50,604 nucleotides of DNA from CAZVEV01 sp964625865 (lineage in GTDB: Bacteria; Planctomycetota; Phycisphaerae; SM23-33): assembly GCA_964625865.1 (NCBI GenBank), contig CAZVEV010000005.1, forward strand, positions 1-50,604, written 5' to 3'. Both the position numbers and the translations under genes were made by a program. The number at the start of each line of letters is the position of its first letter. The first letter of the stretch is position 1. Below the pieces are notes generated by a model that ran no database searches, had not been told where the DNA came from, and was given only the letters and a program-made list of their open reading frames with translations. Shown one piece after another: positions 1 to 8,210 of the stretch.

Positions 1-358
1 GCAGGAACTCGAACGAGTGTCGCTTCGGCTGGATCGGGTAGTGCTCGGCGTCGGCGGCGCCCAGCAGGCTCACCGTCGAGGCGTGGACCTCGACGCGCTG
101 CCCCTTGGCGGGGCTGGCCACCAGCTTGCCTTCCACGCTGACGCTGGTCCCGGCGGTCATGTGGACGATCTCGCTGTCGTAATTGGCCAGCGCGCCGTCG
201 GCGACGATCTGGATGCAGGACAGGCACGAGCCGTCGTTGATCGTCAGAAAACTGAAGCCTCCCTTGGATGTCCGGACGGTCCGCACCCATCCGGCGACGG
301 TTACGTCGCTGTCGATCTCGCTGTCGTTCAAGGCTTCAACAATACGCGTTCTGGTCAT
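1..358 (-). CDS. asnS: Asparaginyl-tRNA synthetase, N-terminal part (cut by window start)
   Basis: This is the first 119 residues of the cytosolic class II enzyme that charges tRNA-Asn; the catalytic domain lies beyond base 1. The visible part is the OB-fold anticodon-binding domain. It shows GWVRTVRTSKGGFSFL at about residues 23-38, then NDGSC, and near the cut YPIQPKRHSFEFL, the usual lead into the catalytic domain. The RTSK.G.SFL...NDGSC pattern fits AsnRS better than AspRS or LysRS, which carry a DLRD motif here. The ATG at 358 is chosen because GGGAG lies 7 nt upstream. The gene lies 76 bp downstream of the small membrane gene on the same strand and could share its transcript. The family call is secure; completeness cannot be judged. 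Confidence 0.92.
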   Translation of the reverse strand, partial: MTRTRIVEALNDSEIDSDVTVAGWVRTVRTSKGGFSFLTINDGSCLSCIQIVADGALANYDSEIVHMTAGTSVSVEGKLVASPAKGQRVEVHASTVSLLGAADAEHYPIQPKRHSFEFL

Positions 359-434
359 TGATTAACTCCCGCTGGGTCCATCGACGAGCAGAGACTTTAC
401 CAGACGGAGGGCGAGAATATGAGGAAAACGTTTC

Positions 435-737
435 TCACCTCTCGGGCGTTCGCGAGTCATCCGGGGCGGCATCCGGCGCATCAGGCGTTTCGGGTTTCGG
501 GGCCGAATGCTCCCGGCGGATGCGGGAGGCGGTGGCTGACAGGAGGTTCAGGGCGACGGTGGCCAGGGCGCCGGCGCCGGCGGCGGCGGCGAGAAACGTC
601 GGGATGTCCGTGCCGACGGAACTGGAGTTGGGGTTGTAGCCGGTCTTCACCCGGAGCACGCGGCCGCGGGGGGGCGCAGCTGCGGGGGGGATTGACGGCC
701 TGACGGCGTCGGCGGATTGTGTGTCGTGCTGCGTCAT
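435..737 (-). CDS. Small single-pass membrane protein, unknown function
   Basis: A 100-residue protein of no recognised family. Residues about 1-40 are polar and Pro-rich, one hydrophobic Ala/Leu-rich segment at about 47-69 is probably a membrane helix, and the C-terminus is charged and Pro/Asp-rich. The main support for a real gene is its position: its ATG overlaps the stop of the upstream 286-residue gene in an ATGA junction (734-737), the usual sign of translational coupling. It is the last gene of a three-gene operon with the TPR protein and the 286-residue protein, so it may be a small subunit of the same envelope assembly. That role is inferred from order only. Confidence 0.6.
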   Translation of the reverse strand: MTQHDTQSADAVRPSIPPAAAPPRGRVLRVKTGYNPNSSSVGTDIPTFLAAAAGAGALATVALNLLSATASRIRREHSAPKPETPDAPDAAPDDSRTPER

Positions 738-1594
738 GGTCGGATGAAGGGGATGTTCCCCAGGCCCTTCCTGAGGGCGGCTTCGACGGCGCCGGCCTCC
801 ATCGTGTCGAAGTCCGTGTTGATCAGGTAGCTCAGAAGTGTCCCGGCGGTCTTGGCGTCGCGTGTCTTGATCCGGTCATAGATGACCCGGTAGAAGATAA
901 TGGCTTCGGCCCGTTTGACGTCGCACGCGGCCCGGTCGCCGTCGCGAAGCCGCTCGATCTGGCGAATCTCGTACAGCACGGACAGGGCGTACGTGCGTGC
1001 GATGGCCTGCTCCAACGCGCGCCCGGCCCCGACGATGTCTCCGTCCTGCCTGGCGGCCGCCTCGATCTGCTTCAGTCCCGCATCAGCGGCGGCAGTCAGG
1101 GCGTTGACTCCAGGGAAAAAGTCCTTGTCCCGCCGCGTGAAGGTCGGTCGGATGCCCTCGAACAGCGCCACCGCCCTTGCCGCGGCCGCCCGCCTGTTCG
1201 TCCCGGCCGCCCCGGCCAGCTCGCCCAACTCGCGACGAATCGCCAGCACTGTCACGTGCTGCAAGCCCTTGGCCAGCACCTGCTGGTTCACGTCCGGGCG
1301 GCTGCCCTCGCCACACTTGCCCAGCGCGACGGGGATCTGCGTGGCGTAGCTCAGTTCGTGAGCCCGGTCGATCTCGCGAACCACCGGGAGCGTGATCTGG
1401 AACTGCTGTGCGACGGCGTCCCAGTCCACCGGGCCTTCGGACACTTTGCGCAGTCGTTCGATCTGCACCTGGGCCGCTGCGTACGCGCGGGCACGGGCCA
1501 GGCCGGGCACGTCGGCCTCGTCGGGGCCGTACGCCCAGAAGACCAGGCCCGCGCCCAGCGCCATTGCCGCAATGGCGATTACAGCTTTGTTCAC
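734..1594 (-). CDS. Membrane-anchored helical protein, unknown function
   Basis: A 286-residue protein with an N-terminal hydrophobic segment (about residues 4-22, after MNK) that acts as a signal anchor or uncleaved signal. The rest is predicted soluble, rich in Ala, Arg and Glu, and looks mostly alpha-helical. I recognise no catalytic motif and no family. It starts 9 bp after the stop of the TPR protein and overlaps the next gene by 4 bp, so the three are very probably cotranscribed and translationally coupled. The export signal together with the TPR partner suggests a periplasmic or inner-membrane-attached complex. Strand choice rests on the signal segment and operon spacing; a longer antisense frame covers the same DNA but lacks these. 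Confidence 0.75.
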   Translation of the reverse strand: MNKAVIAIAAMALGAGLVFWAYGPDEADVPGLARARAYAAAQVQIERLRKVSEGPVDWDAVAQQFQITLPVVREIDRAHELSYATQIPVALGKCGEGSRPDVNQQVLAKGLQHVTVLAIRRELGELAGAAGTNRRAAAARAVALFEGIRPTFTRRDKDFFPGVNALTAAADAGLKQIEAAARQDGDIVGAGRALEQAIARTYALSVLYEIRQIERLRDGDRAACDVKRAEAIIFYRVIYDRIKTRDAKTAGTLLSYLINTDFDTMEAGAVEAALRKGLGNIPFIRP

Positions 1595-1603
1595 GACCTC
1601 ACC

Positions 1604-3685
1604 TCACAGACCGGCGACGATCAGGTAATGTTCGTTGACGTAGTAGATCAGGAGATACATTCCCGCCGCGAGGAACACAAGCCCCAGCGCGCATCCGCAC
1701 AGCGCGCCGGCGGTTCGCCTGGCCGCCGAGGCGCCCGGGGCGGCGGCGCGACAGAGCTTGAGGCCGAGCGTCGCCGTCAGCGGGGCCGGCACGGCGGCCG
1801 CCGCGGCCAGGCCCAGGCACAGAAGGGCCATCTCGCCCGACGAGGCGAACTGCTCGCGGATCAGCCAGCCCCCGCCCAGCAGGGCCAGCGCGATTGCCGC
1901 AAACGCCCCCGCCGCCCTCCGCAGCCCGCCGCACACCATGCCAACCGGGCGAACCAGCAGGGCCCCCAGGCCGATCACAGCCATGACCGACCAGGCGGCA
2001 AGCTTGAGATGCCCCCTCCGCAGGTTTCGCCGGGCACGGGCCATCTGGGTGGCCAGTTCGCGCGGGTTGGCTCCCTCCGCCGCCAGCGCCTCTTCGAAGA
2101 CGGCCAGCGCCCTGGCGTGTTGGCCGGCAGCGTAATACGTCTCACCCATTTCCAGCCAGGCTCGCCCGGCCAGTCGGCTGTCAGGAAAGCGATCCAGCAG
2201 TGTCCGGTACAGCGCCGCGGCGCCGTCCGGCGCGCCAAGCCGATGCTGATTGGCCAGCCAGTACAGAATCGCCGGCGCCATCGAACAGTCGGGATAGTCC
2301 TCGAGAATCCCCGCCGCGTCGGCGAGGCACGCGGCGCGGGCGGCCGGGTCGTGCTGCGACCGGGCGAACCGGACCCGCCGGATCCGCTCGAACCGGGCAA
2401 GCGGGGCGTAGTCGGCGTCGTTGTGGGCCTCCAGATACGCGATCCGCCTGCGGGCCATCGGCGCCAGGGCGCTGTCGGGGTATCGCTCGATAAGGCGTTC
2501 GTACCAGGCGAGGGCCTGGGCGAACTGGAACAGGCGTTCGTCGAGGAGTTCGGCGATGGCGTAGTAGGCGTCGTCGATCTGGTAGTGGCCCTCGTTGTCG
2601 GCGATGAACTGCTTGTAGGCTTCGATGCTCTTGAGATAGGCCCCGCGGTTGGCGAGGCGACGGCACTCGGCACACGTGCGCGTCGTGCCGAGCGGCGAGG
2701 CCTTCAAGGCGATGGACCGGGGCTCGTCGCCGGTCAGGACGACCAGTTGCGACGATTCGGGCGCCACGTCAACGCGTGCGGCCCCGGCGGCGGCGGTGGA
2801 GATCGCGACGTACCGCACGCCGTCGATCATCGCGTTGCCCGCCGTGTCCGAGGGACGCATCACAAACGCGACTTTGCCCTCGCTGTGTGCGGCGTTGTGT
2901 GCAGCGATTGCCTTGTGGAGCGTCGAGGCCTTGATCGCCTCGGTATCCAGCGTGTTGGCGGCGAACCAGCCGCTTGCCGACGGAGCGTGATAGATAATCC
3001 CTGCGGTGTGCGCCCCGGTCGAGCGGAGCAGGGCGGCGGCATCCTCACCGCCGGCGGCGATGACCGCCAGACGCAGACCGCCCCAGTCCAGCGACCATGC
3101 GGTCCGGCGGATCGGTGGGGCGGGCCCGGACGTGTCCCGCAGATACGGCGAACTGGCGCCGGCAGGGTCGTACACGGGCATGAACGGGCGCACCGGACCC
3201 AGCGGGTCGGGGGCGTTGGGGGCGATTGGCGTCAGTGAGACGGCGAACTCGGGCAGTTCGGAGACCATCAGGGCGGCAATCGAGTCCGACACGTCGCCCC
3301 AGGTCAGGAGGAACCAGCAGGGGGTCTCGCCGAGCGGCGCGGTCTGAAACTCATACCGGCGTCCGGACTCGGCCTGTCCGAGCCAGTAGACGTACCGCGT
3401 GCCGGGCTGAAGCCCGCGGATGACCACTTCGTGTCGCGTGTCGGGGCCGAGATCATCCGATGCGCTGACGGCTTCGGCCGTGCCGGTCACGGGCCTGTAC
3501 CACACCACGCCCGGGGAGCGTTCGTCGCTTTGCCACGCGATGGTGACCTGCGCGGGGCCGACGGCGAGGACCTCGGGGCGGACGACGGGCCCGGGCCGGT
3601 CAGAAGGCCCAAGGGCGTGCCAGAGGATCGCGGCGCCCGCGAGTGCCCCGACGACGCCCAGGATTACGGTCCGTGTTCTGGTCAT
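1604..3685 (-). CDS. Membrane protein with Fn3-like domain, TPR repeats and C-terminal membrane helices
   Basis: A 693-residue first gene of a three-gene operon. Domains in order: signal anchor (about residues 4-22, MTRTRTVILG start), a beta-rich domain at about 37-115 resembling the Fn3-like N-terminal domain of purple acid phosphatases (VTIAWQSDERSPGVVWY; GLQPGTRYVYWLG), a middle region of about 200 residues without the metal-binding motifs of a working phosphatase, TPR repeats at about 330-560 (for example AYKQFIADN, ALAWYERLIERYPDSALA, ALYRTLLDRFPDSRLA), then four or five hydrophobic segments to the C-terminus. The ATG at 3685 is preferred over one 27 nt upstream because it directly precedes the basic-hydrophobic signal; a TAGACT box sits 8 nt before it. 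Probably an envelope scaffold; substrate and partners unknown. Confidence 0.75.
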   Translation of the reverse strand: MTRTRTVILGVVGALAGAAILWHALGPSDRPGPVVRPEVLAVGPAQVTIAWQSDERSPGVVWYRPVTGTAEAVSASDDLGPDTRHEVVIRGLQPGTRYVYWLGQAESGRRYEFQTAPLGETPCWFLLTWGDVSDSIAALMVSELPEFAVSLTPIAPNAPDPLGPVRPFMPVYDPAGASSPYLRDTSGPAPPIRRTAWSLDWGGLRLAVIAAGGEDAAALLRSTGAHTAGIIYHAPSASGWFAANTLDTEAIKASTLHKAIAAHNAAHSEGKVAFVMRPSDTAGNAMIDGVRYVAISTAAAGAARVDVAPESSQLVVLTGDEPRSIALKASPLGTTRTCAECRRLANRGAYLKSIEAYKQFIADNEGHYQIDDAYYAIAELLDERLFQFAQALAWYERLIERYPDSALAPMARRRIAYLEAHNDADYAPLARFERIRRVRFARSQHDPAARAACLADAAGILEDYPDCSMAPAILYWLANQHRLGAPDGAAALYRTLLDRFPDSRLAGRAWLEMGETYYAAGQHARALAVFEEALAAEGANPRELATQMARARRNLRRGHLKLAAWSVMAVIGLGALLVRPVGMVCGGLRRAAGAFAAIALALLGGGWLIREQFASSGEMALLCLGLAAAAAVPAPLTATLGLKLCRAAAPGASAARRTAGALCGCALGLVFLAAGMYLLIYYVNEHYLIVAGL

Positions 3686-3792
3686 GGTTGCCAAGTCTAC
3701 TATGAGAATCACAGTCTGGTGTAGCCACTACTCGTAACGGCTTCGGTGCCGCTTCGCACGAACTTTATCGAGATTGCGGCGGATCCCTGCCT

Positions 3793-3822
3793 TTGCCGTC
3801 CGCGCTGGTTTGGTGGTATCAT
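3793..3822 (+). promoter_or_regulatory. Promoter of the acyltransferase gene, leaderless type
   Basis: TTGCCG (3793-3798) and TATCAT (3817-3822) are separated by 18 bp. The -10 ends only 6 bp before the GTG start at 3829, so transcription would begin at or next to the start codon. There is no room for a Shine-Dalgarno site. The boxes are visible; the leaderless reading is inference. Confidence 0.55.
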
Positions 3823-3828
3823 TCGGCC

Positions 3829-4974
3829 GTGACGAGCGGCGACCTTGAACGCATTCGATCGCTGGACGGTCTGCGGGCACTGGCGTGCCTTGCGGTCTTC
3901 GGCGTGCATCTGCAGCAGGCGATCGGCCTGGACTGGACGTGGGGCCCGTTTGATCTGGAGACCTTCCTGGCCAACGGCAATACGGGCGTCTGCCTGTTGA
4001 TGGTCCTCAGCGGGTTCCTGCTGGCCCGGCCGTTCTGGCGCGACCCGGCCAGGGCGCGATCCGGCGCGGACCTGGCCGCCTACGCCGCCCGTCGGGCCGT
4101 CCGCATACTCCCGGCCTACTTCTTCTGCCTGACCGTCCTGGTCGCCGGCGGGGCAGTGTTCGGCCGATCCTACAGGACCGCAAACGTCCTCCTGCACTAC
4201 ACATTCTGCCACAACGCTACGGAATCCGCGCTGTACCGCATCAGTCCACCGTTCTGGACCATGGCGGTTCAGGTGCAGTTCTACGTTGTCCTGCCGGCGC
4301 TGCTGTGGCTGATCCAGCCGGCCCTGAAGCGCCGGCGCCGCGGCATCGCGGTGCTGGCGGCGTTGGCGTGCCTGACCTATGCGGTCCATTGGGCGCTGAC
4401 CGACTGGGCCCGCAGCGGCAGCGCGACGCTGCCCCCGTGGGTCCGTGCCGACGGCTTTGTCCTCGACCACACGCTGCTGGCTCACATGCCGATGTTCCTT
4501 CTGGGCATGCTGGCCGCAGGTCTGCACACAGGCGGCCGCGGGGGCCGACCGAGGCATCCGTGGTTGTGCGAGGCGACCTTCTGGCTGATGGCTGTCTCGT
4601 GTGTGGCCATACTGGGCCTGCCGGAATTGGACCGTCTCCTCCAAGTCCCTCACGGCCGATACAACCTGCCCTACGTGCCGCTACTGGTCACGGGCCTGAT
4701 CCTCGCCGCCCCGAACGCCCCGTTGGCCGGGCGATTGCTCGAATCGGCCCCGCTGCGCGGTCTCGGACGCATCTCGTTCGGCTTCTACCTCGTCCACCGC
4801 CCGTGTATGGGCGCCGTCGCCACGGCCATGGCCAAACTCGGGCGAGCCCCCGCCGCCCACCCGTCGCTCTTCGCCGCCGCCGCGCTGCTGGCGTCGACCG
4901 CGGCCGCCGCCGCAATGTGGTTCGCCCTGGAACGCCCGCTGCTGGCGCGGTCCCGCCGGCGTAACGTCAGGTGA
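3829..4974 (+). CDS. Acyltransferase 3 family integral membrane protein
   Basis: A 381-residue inner-membrane O-acyltransferase of the Acyltransf_3 (OafA/ExoZ/WecH-like) family, which moves acetyl or other acyl groups onto cell-surface sugars or lipids. The N-terminus has the family signature IRSLDGLRALACLAVFGVH, followed by GNTGVCLLMVLSGFLLARPF and the basic RRAVRILPAYFF segment, and about ten hydrophobic stretches follow. Length is normal for the family without an SGNH domain. The GTG at 3829 is preferred over an upstream in-frame start at 3793 because a promoter lies directly in front of it and the conserved region begins right after. It is divergent from the TPR operon and stands alone; the acceptor cannot be told from context. 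Confidence 0.88.
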   Translation: MTSGDLERIRSLDGLRALACLAVFGVHLQQAIGLDWTWGPFDLETFLANGNTGVCLLMVLSGFLLARPFWRDPARARSGADLAAYAARRAVRILPAYFFCLTVLVAGGAVFGRSYRTANVLLHYTFCHNATESALYRISPPFWTMAVQVQFYVVLPALLWLIQPALKRRRRGIAVLAALACLTYAVHWALTDWARSGSATLPPWVRADGFVLDHTLLAHMPMFLLGMLAAGLHTGGRGGRPRHPWLCEATFWLMAVSCVAILGLPELDRLLQVPHGRYNLPYVPLLVTGLILAAPNAPLAGRLLESAPLRGLGRISFGFYLVHRPCMGAVATAMAKLGRAPAAHPSLFAAAALLASTAAAAAMWFALERPLLARSRRRNVR

Positions 4975-5036
4975 TCGTGCTCCGTTGCTTCAGCGTGCGC
5001 CCGATGCAAGGGCCGTGACTTATCACGAGTCGAGCC

Positions 5037-5064
5037 TTGAAGTCCTATACAAACATTGTATAAT
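5037..5064 (+). promoter_or_regulatory. Promoter and palindromic operator of the toxin-antitoxin operon
   Basis: TTGAAG (5037-5042) and a perfect TATAAT (5059-5064) are spaced 16 bp apart. Overlapping the -10 is a perfect inverted repeat TATACAA-ACA-TTGTATA (5046-5062). A ribbon-helix-helix antitoxin normally binds such a palindrome, so this is very likely the autoregulatory operator. A GAGGTG ribosome site follows at 5071-5076, 6 nt before the antitoxin ATG. Confidence 0.8.
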
Positions 5065-5082
5065 GCATGTGAGGTGATCGTC

Positions 5083-5322
5083 ATGGGAAGTGTAACCGTC
5101 AACCTGTCGTTTCAGGATTCTCTTCTGGCCGAGATCGACCAGGTCGCTCGCAAGGAATCTCGCAGCCGGTCAGAACTGATCCGAGAAGCCGCCCGCATGT
5201 ACATCGAACGCAAGCGCCGATGGGACGACATCTTCGCCCTCGGCGAATCCGTCCGCGAGTCGAGGGGGATATCCCAACAGAGTATTGCCGCCGAGATCGC
5301 CGCTCATCGCAAAGGCAAGTGA
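5083..5322 (+). CDS. Ribbon-helix-helix (CopG-like) antitoxin
   Basis: A 79-residue DNA-binding antitoxin. The N-terminal beta strand VTVNLSFQDSLLAEIDQVA followed by SRSRSELIREAARMYIERK is the classic RHH fold: strand residues contact DNA and the helices dimerise. The C-terminal 35 residues would wrap the toxin. The ATG at 5083 is chosen over an in-frame TTG at 5056 because GAGGTG lies just upstream and the TTG lies inside the promoter. The PIN toxin starts 3 bp after the stop. Neutralisation of the toxin and autorepression through the palindrome overlapping the -10 are inferred from the family. Confidence 0.88.
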   Translation: MGSVTVNLSFQDSLLAEIDQVARKESRSRSELIREAARMYIERKRRWDDIFALGESVRESRGISQQSIAAEIAAHRKGK

Positions 5323-5325
5323 CCC

Positions 5326-5718
5326 GTGCGGATTGTCTGCGACACGAACGTCCTGATCTCGGGGATCCTGTACGGTGGTCCACCTCGCGAGGTCCTCGGG
5401 CAGATTATCGAGAGGAAGCACGACGCGTACATCTCGCCGGCAATCGAGAACGAACTGCGGGCCGTTCTGGCCCGGCGGAAGTTCGGTCTCACCGCCCCAC
5501 AAGTTCAGCAGATCGCTCAGCACGTGCACGAGTTGTTCCAGACTGTACAACCGGATCAGGCTCTTGACGTGATCGATGACGATCCCGCCGACAACGCCAT
5601 CTTGGAATGTGCCGCCGCCGGAGCCGACGTCATCGTCTCCGGCGACCGCCACCTCCTGGACCTCGCCCGGCTCGGGGAGATACGCATCGTTTCCCCTGCC
5701 GACTTCCTGAACTGCTGA
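5326..5718 (+). CDS. PIN-domain toxin (putative toxin, PIN family)
   Basis: A 130-residue PIN-fold ribonuclease, the toxin of this pair; PIN toxins cut tRNA or other RNA using Mg2+ held by conserved acidic residues. The acids are visible: D6 in VCDTNVLISG, the Glu in PAIENELRAVL (about 43), DNAILECA (about 89) and SGDRHLL (about 106). The pattern matches the PIN family often annotated as putative toxin-antitoxin toxin component. It starts with GTG 3 bp after the antitoxin stop, so translation is coupled. All expected acidic positions are present, so it should be active. The RNA target cannot be predicted. Confidence 0.88.
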   Translation: MRIVCDTNVLISGILYGGPPREVLGQIIERKHDAYISPAIENELRAVLARRKFGLTAPQVQQIAQHVHELFQTVQPDQALDVIDDDPADNAILECAAAGADVIVSGDRHLLDLARLGEIRIVSPADFLNC

Positions 5719-5798
5719 CGGGCGCCGGGGCGCGCGTGTAGCGCGTGGGACTGCGAAGGGGCGGCGCGAGGAAGCCCGGAAAACCGTCAGACCGATGG

Positions 5799-5863
5799 CT
5801 GGATCGCTGAAGCGACCAGCCCGACCGATCCGCGCAACAGGGGCTGGCCACTTCAGTGGCCAG
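5799..5863. repeat. Palindromic repeat family B, copy 1
   Basis: Two palindromes side by side: an imperfect one (CTGG..CGCTGAAGCG..CCAG, 5799-5819) and a perfect one CTGGCCACTTCAGTGGCCAG (5844-5863, 9-bp arms). The second copy at 19889-19952 keeps the same order and spacing. This copy lies between the convergent PIN toxin and PhoD-like genes, where it may also slow transcription from either side. Confidence 0.75.
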
Positions 5864-5899
5864 CAGCGCCACCCCCCCCATGCGGGCAGGGCGCGTCGT

Positions 5900-7771
5900 C
5901 TACAACGTCACTTTCAGCGTCTTGCTTTCGGTCAGGCCGGTGGACTTGACGCCTTTGATCACCTTCGGGCTGTCCTGCGGACCGACCTTTATCGTGTAGA
6001 CTCCCGCCTTGAAGACCTTCGGCCGGAACGTGCTGCCCTTGATGCGCAGCGTGTAGACGATCTCGCCGTCGGACTCGTCGATCACCTGCACCACCGGATC
6101 GGCCTTGCCGCTGACCCGGAGCGTCGGCAGGTAGGCGGTGGCCTTGCGACCGTAGTTGTCCGCCTGGTCGATCGTGACCGGCCAGCCGGGGAACTGCTTG
6201 GTCTTCGGGTCGGTGATGTCGACCAGGCGGGGCCAGCACTCCATGGTGATCTTGCGCGTGGTGCGGTTGAACTTGACAATACCGTACCCCGCCGACCGGT
6301 CGATCAGCGGGTTCTTCGTCGCCTTGCCGTCCTTCAGCAGCGTGCCCGGGTTCCCGGCCGCCAGCATCGTTACCTTGTTGCCGAACCCGTCCTTGAACTG
6401 GCCCGCGTAGGCGGGCTGTCCCTCGATGTGGTTCCCCGCCGGCTCGGTGGGCAGCCACCACCGCAGGTAGAGGTTCGCGATGGAGGGCACGCAGAAGGAG
6501 TAGCCCGAGTCGCCCCAGTCGTCGATGCCGTGATGGGCCACGGTCGCCAGGTGCTGGTCGCCGCAGAGCATGAAGGCAAACCCCTTGCGAATTTCGGCGA
6601 GGGCCTTGTTACGTCCGGTCTGGGGCCAGCCATTGGAGTCCATGTCCGCGTGCAGGCGGTTGTTCCTGCTCCCGTGAATGTGGGCGAGATTGGCGAAGAC
6701 CGTCTGCGAGAGGACGACCTTCATCTCGGCGCCTTTCCAGTCGGCGGCCCAGTGCTTGAGGAACGCCAGTTGCCTCTTGCCCAGCAGGACGGCCTTGGGC
6801 ACGTCGACGCTCTTGGGGTCGTACTCGGGGTTGCGGATGTGGTCCGGTCGCGGGCCCTGCTTGGGCACGAGGCCTTGCGGGCCGGACTTGAACTTGCGGT
6901 CCTCGATAATCGCGAAGCTGATCCCGCCGAGGGTCATTGACGTGTAGTACACGCCGATCCCGCGCTGGATGGGCGTCGGGTCGTACGGGTCGGGCAGGTG
7001 GCTGGTCTGGGCGCGCTCGACCATCTTGACGTAGTCGACCGGCATGAAGTACCCGCCGTCGTGCCCCGCGCCGGTGTTGGACTTCTTTCCGCCGGCGCCC
7101 CAGATGTTGGCCTGGCCGACGTCGTGGTCGTCCGGAATGGTAACGGTGGGGACGCTGGCCAGCATCTTGCCGTACGTCCGCCCGAACTGAATCCATGCGT
7201 GCGTGTGGTGCCTGTGGTCGTATACCTGGTCGCCGGAGAAGAACACCAGGTCCGGCTTGACGGCTTCGAAGGCCTTGAAGATATCCGTCTTGGGCTGGTT
7301 GGCCCCGTGTCCGGCGTGAGGGGAATTGCCCGTAAACGCCATCACGACGATCGTGTCCTTGTCGACGGGGTCGGCCTTGATCGTGCCCGACCATGACGAC
7401 TTGTCGCCGTGCAGCACGCGGAAGGGCGTGTCCCTGGACGCACCCCAGTTTTCGACACGAAGCGGGGCGGTCCAGCCCTCTTTGATGATGTCTGCCTGGG
7501 CGACTTGCTTCCAGGTGCCGCCGCGCTGGACCTCGAGGCGCACCTTCTTGTCCGTGTCGCAGTCCGGCTGCATCTGGGCCGTAATCTTCAACACGCCGTT
7601 GTGGACCGTGTAGAGGGTGAAGACAACGTCGTTGTCGGTCTTGACGATCACCGGCGCGCGACGGGGCTTGCGTTTCTTCTTGGCCGGCGGCTTGGGGTCG
7701 GCGGCCTGCAGGGAGACGGTTGCGACAAGCAGGGCCAGAACGGCAAGGGCGGTCAGTCGAGAAGTCTTCAT
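5900..7771 (-). CDS. Secreted PhoD-like metallophosphatase
   Basis: A 623-residue exported metallophosphoesterase related to alkaline phosphatase D. A Sec signal peptide (MKTSRLTALAVLALLVATVS, cut near LQA-AD) is followed by a Lys/Arg/Pro linker, a beta-rich N-terminal domain (about 40-130) and the catalytic fold. Metal-binding motifs are visible in order: FFSGDQVYDH (about 176-185), PDDHDVG (about 212-218) and CGDQHLATVAHHG (about 401-413). Residues beyond 500 form a beta-rich tail. The ATG at 7771 is chosen because AAAGGA lies 11 nt upstream; the ATG 12 nt earlier abuts that site. It probably hydrolyses phosphodiesters or monoesters outside the cytoplasm; substrate unknown. It is a single-gene unit. 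Confidence 0.88.
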   Translation of the reverse strand: MKTSRLTALAVLALLVATVSLQAADPKPPAKKKRKPRRAPVIVKTDNDVVFTLYTVHNGVLKITAQMQPDCDTDKKVRLEVQRGGTWKQVAQADIIKEGWTAPLRVENWGASRDTPFRVLHGDKSSWSGTIKADPVDKDTIVVMAFTGNSPHAGHGANQPKTDIFKAFEAVKPDLVFFSGDQVYDHRHHTHAWIQFGRTYGKMLASVPTVTIPDDHDVGQANIWGAGGKKSNTGAGHDGGYFMPVDYVKMVERAQTSHLPDPYDPTPIQRGIGVYYTSMTLGGISFAIIEDRKFKSGPQGLVPKQGPRPDHIRNPEYDPKSVDVPKAVLLGKRQLAFLKHWAADWKGAEMKVVLSQTVFANLAHIHGSRNNRLHADMDSNGWPQTGRNKALAEIRKGFAFMLCGDQHLATVAHHGIDDWGDSGYSFCVPSIANLYLRWWLPTEPAGNHIEGQPAYAGQFKDGFGNKVTMLAAGNPGTLLKDGKATKNPLIDRSAGYGIVKFNRTTRKITMECWPRLVDITDPKTKQFPGWPVTIDQADNYGRKATAYLPTLRVSGKADPVVQVIDESDGEIVYTLRIKGSTFRPKVFKAGVYTIKVGPQDSPKVIKGVKSTGLTESKTLKVTL

Positions 7772-7783
7772 CGTGTAATGCAT

Positions 7784-8160
7784 CCTTTCTGTTGCAGGGG
7801 GACGCCGCGGCAGGGGGGCAACGGCCTCACCGTCCTTTCGGCGCGAAAAATCATCATAGGCCCCGCCACATGGTCAGTCAAGTCGCCCCGGTTCAGAAGG
7901 CGCCCGGAAATTGGGGACAAAATTGGGGACAGTCACCTATTTCTGGGGTTTGCGATTCTTTTCAAAGCGGCAAGATGCCGCTTCTACAGTAGACGCGGCG
8001 TCCCGCCGCGTTTCCTGGGGCGCCAGCCCGTCGGGTCTGCGTCAGACCGGTTCGTTGGAGCTGGACCTACTGAAGTGGGATGCATCCGTCCTGCGGGCTG
8101 CGCCCAAAGAAGCATGGACCGGCGGGGCGGTTGCGGGTAGAGTCTTTGCTTGCCCCTGAT
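7784..8160. repeat. Gene-free stretch with repeat remnants
   Basis: No credible gene. It holds a tandem GGGGACA motif (AAATTGGGGAC twice in a row, 7913-7931, then AGTCACCTATTTCTGG) of a kind often seen next to REP-associated Y1 transposase elements, and two perfect hairpins: AAGCGGCA-AGA-TGCCGCTT (about 7967-7985) and ACGCGGCG-TCC-CGCCGCGT (about 7993-8011). It separates the divergent PhoD-like and lptF genes, so promoters for both must be here, but none stands out. Confidence 0.5.
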
Positions 8161-8210
8161 TGCCCCCCGGTGCATTGCGGGCGGGCCGGTGGGCAGGGAG
8201 AGTTTCGGCG

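Noticed and set aside
719..3238. Very long open frame (839 codons) on the plus strand
   Set aside because: It is antisense to the TPR operon. Its translation is rich in Arg, Gly, His and Gln runs with no domain, a by-product of high GC at third positions of the real genes.
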